Below, in pieces: positions 63,380-64,000 of a stretch of 64,000 nucleotides of DNA. The stretch comes from Candidatus Jettenia sp. AMX2. Its GTDB lineage: Bacteria > Planctomycetota > Brocadiia > Brocadiales > Brocadiaceae. The notes below the pieces were generated by a model, which saw only the letters and a list, made by a program, of their open reading frames with translations, ran no database searches and had not been told where the DNA came from. The DNA is taken from positions 2,285,043 to 2,349,042 of the forward strand of contig CP129469.1 of the NCBI GenBank assembly GCA_030583665.1, in the 5' to 3' direction. Within the stretch, counting starts at the first letter, position 1; every line of letters starts with the position of its first letter. The translations under genes were made by a program, and so were the position numbers.

Positions 63380-64000
63380 TTACCTTTTCGACAACGATTC
63401 AATTTCAGTCCGGATTTCATCCGGTGTTTTTACAAGCCAGCGTATCTCAAAAGCGATATAACTTCCCGGTTCATCTTTTTGTCCTACCTGATAACTGGAA
63501 CCGGGGACAATCTCTACATTTCTGAATGCCGGAATGTTTTGATCAAAAAGGGTCAAACCCTGGATAGGCTTCAGGATATGCTCCCCCACAAATCCCATCC
63601 TCGGGTCCCTGCTTTCCCCTTTCATCTCCATAAGCAGTAATTTTCTAGGGGGTACAGATTTTTTTGGCGCCGGTGTCCTTCTTTGATTTTGAAAGAATTT
63701 AGGCTCCGTTTGCTTCGGCACCCCTTCACTTTTTAAAGTATTTTCATCTACCCATGAAGAACGAATGCTCGTTATAGATACATTATAGGGTATCAAAGGC
63801 AGCAGTCTGTCCAGTGTTTCCATCCAAAAAAACCTTGAAGAGTCAATAGAAGATATAACATTAAGTGCCGATTTATTTGCTTGTGCCTGAGTTTCAGCAA
63901 TTTTGTAGTTCCTTTCGAATTCCCTGACGTCTTGTAATTTCCTTTGATGATACTTATAAGAATTATCAAAATATTTAATTCTCGTATGCGAACCATAATA
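63380..64000 (-). CDS. PilN-like pilus assembly protein, 5' end outside window
   Basis: The frame is open from its stop codon at 63380 through the right edge (64000), so about 206 residues of a longer protein are visible and the start lies beyond. Seen: a coiled coil near the edge (HQRKLQDVREFERNYKIAET), then SSRFFWMETLDRLLPLIPYN, a block typical of PilN-like proteins (RxFWxxxLDxLxxxLPxxV), and a C-terminal beta-rich domain. It is the first visible gene of the pilus/secretin run. A full PilM gene would be expected next, off the window. Confidence 0.68.
   Translation of the reverse strand, partial: YYGSHTRIKYFDNSYKYHQRKLQDVREFERNYKIAETQAQANKSALNVISSIDSSRFFWMETLDRLLPLIPYNVSITSIRSSWVDENTLKSEGVPKQTEPKFFQNQRRTPAPKKSVPPRKLLLMEMKGESRDPRMGFVGEHILKPIQGLTLFDQNIPAFRNVEIVPGSSYQVGQKDEPGSYIAFEIRWLVKTPDEIRTEIESLSKR

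Overview
The window is bacterial chromosome of moderate, slightly AT-rich composition with short intergenic gaps, classical sigma70-type promoters, and many small palindromic dispersed repeats. The gene content (a PVC-type pilus/secretin cluster, c-type cytochromes, two geranylgeranyl-reductase-like flavoproteins, rubredoxin/rubrerythrin-type proteins, a TPR/HEAT lipoprotein repertoire) suggests a planctomycete, most likely an anammox bacterium of the Brocadiales. That placement is inference from gene content; no rRNA or marker phylogeny was possible. No CRISPR array, transposase gene, phage or plasmid region was seen.

Layout. 1-5.4 kb: a geranylgeranyl-reductase-like oxidoreductase, an RluA-type pseudouridine synthase, and a translationally coupled SNF2-like helicase plus zinc-ribbon partner. 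5.8-16.3 kb (minus strand): a run from a well-formed promoter at 16.3 kb through hemL, a PhoU-like gene and the complete F-type ATP synthase (atpZ-I-B-E-F-H-A-G, a 400-base repeat-filled spacer, then D-C). 16.4-28.2 kb (mostly plus): purN, an M16 peptidase, a TPR lipoprotein coupled to a tandem (two-copy) geranylgeranyl-reductase-like protein, hxlB, yggT, a HAD phosphatase fused to a dolichol/phytol-kinase-like membrane domain, ruvX, a U32 protein and envelope proteins. 28.4-32.6 kb: two helix-hairpin-helix DNA glycosylases lacking the usual iron-sulfur cysteines, four tandem small SHOCT membrane proteins, and dodecin. 32.6-44.2 kb: metallophosphoesterase, TPR protein, MgtE, a large AddB-like nuclease without a Walker A motif, EamA half-transporter, carbamate kinase, a cyclic-2,3-diphosphoglycerate-synthetase-like GTPase and a thymidylate kinase.

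44.5-52.3 kb (plus): HEAT/TPR lipoprotein, TrkA and TrkH potassium uptake, tRNA-Val and tRNA-Asp, two coiled-coil proteins, and a second, shortened MgtE-type transporter. 52.4-57.4 kb (minus): a redox/oxygen-stress cluster with ferritin-like protein, thioredoxin reductase, a tetraheme cytochrome, a rubredoxin (53 aa), a c'-like monoheme cytochrome, aspartase and rubrerythrin-like proteins. 57.7-58.6 kb (plus): a candidate small RNA or attenuator with its own promoter and terminator, followed by a PGRP-type amidase. 58.9-64.0 kb (minus): a pilus/secretin cluster whose first visible gene runs off the right end of the window.

The most interesting points are the candidate structured RNA at 57.75-57.86 kb, the duplicated reductase beside isoprenoid-type functions, the helicase/zinc-ribbon pair, the SHOCT array, the Walker-less AddB-like nuclease, and the sodium-type ligand set in the ATP synthase c subunit. 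All functional calls rest on motif recognition by eye; no database search was run.
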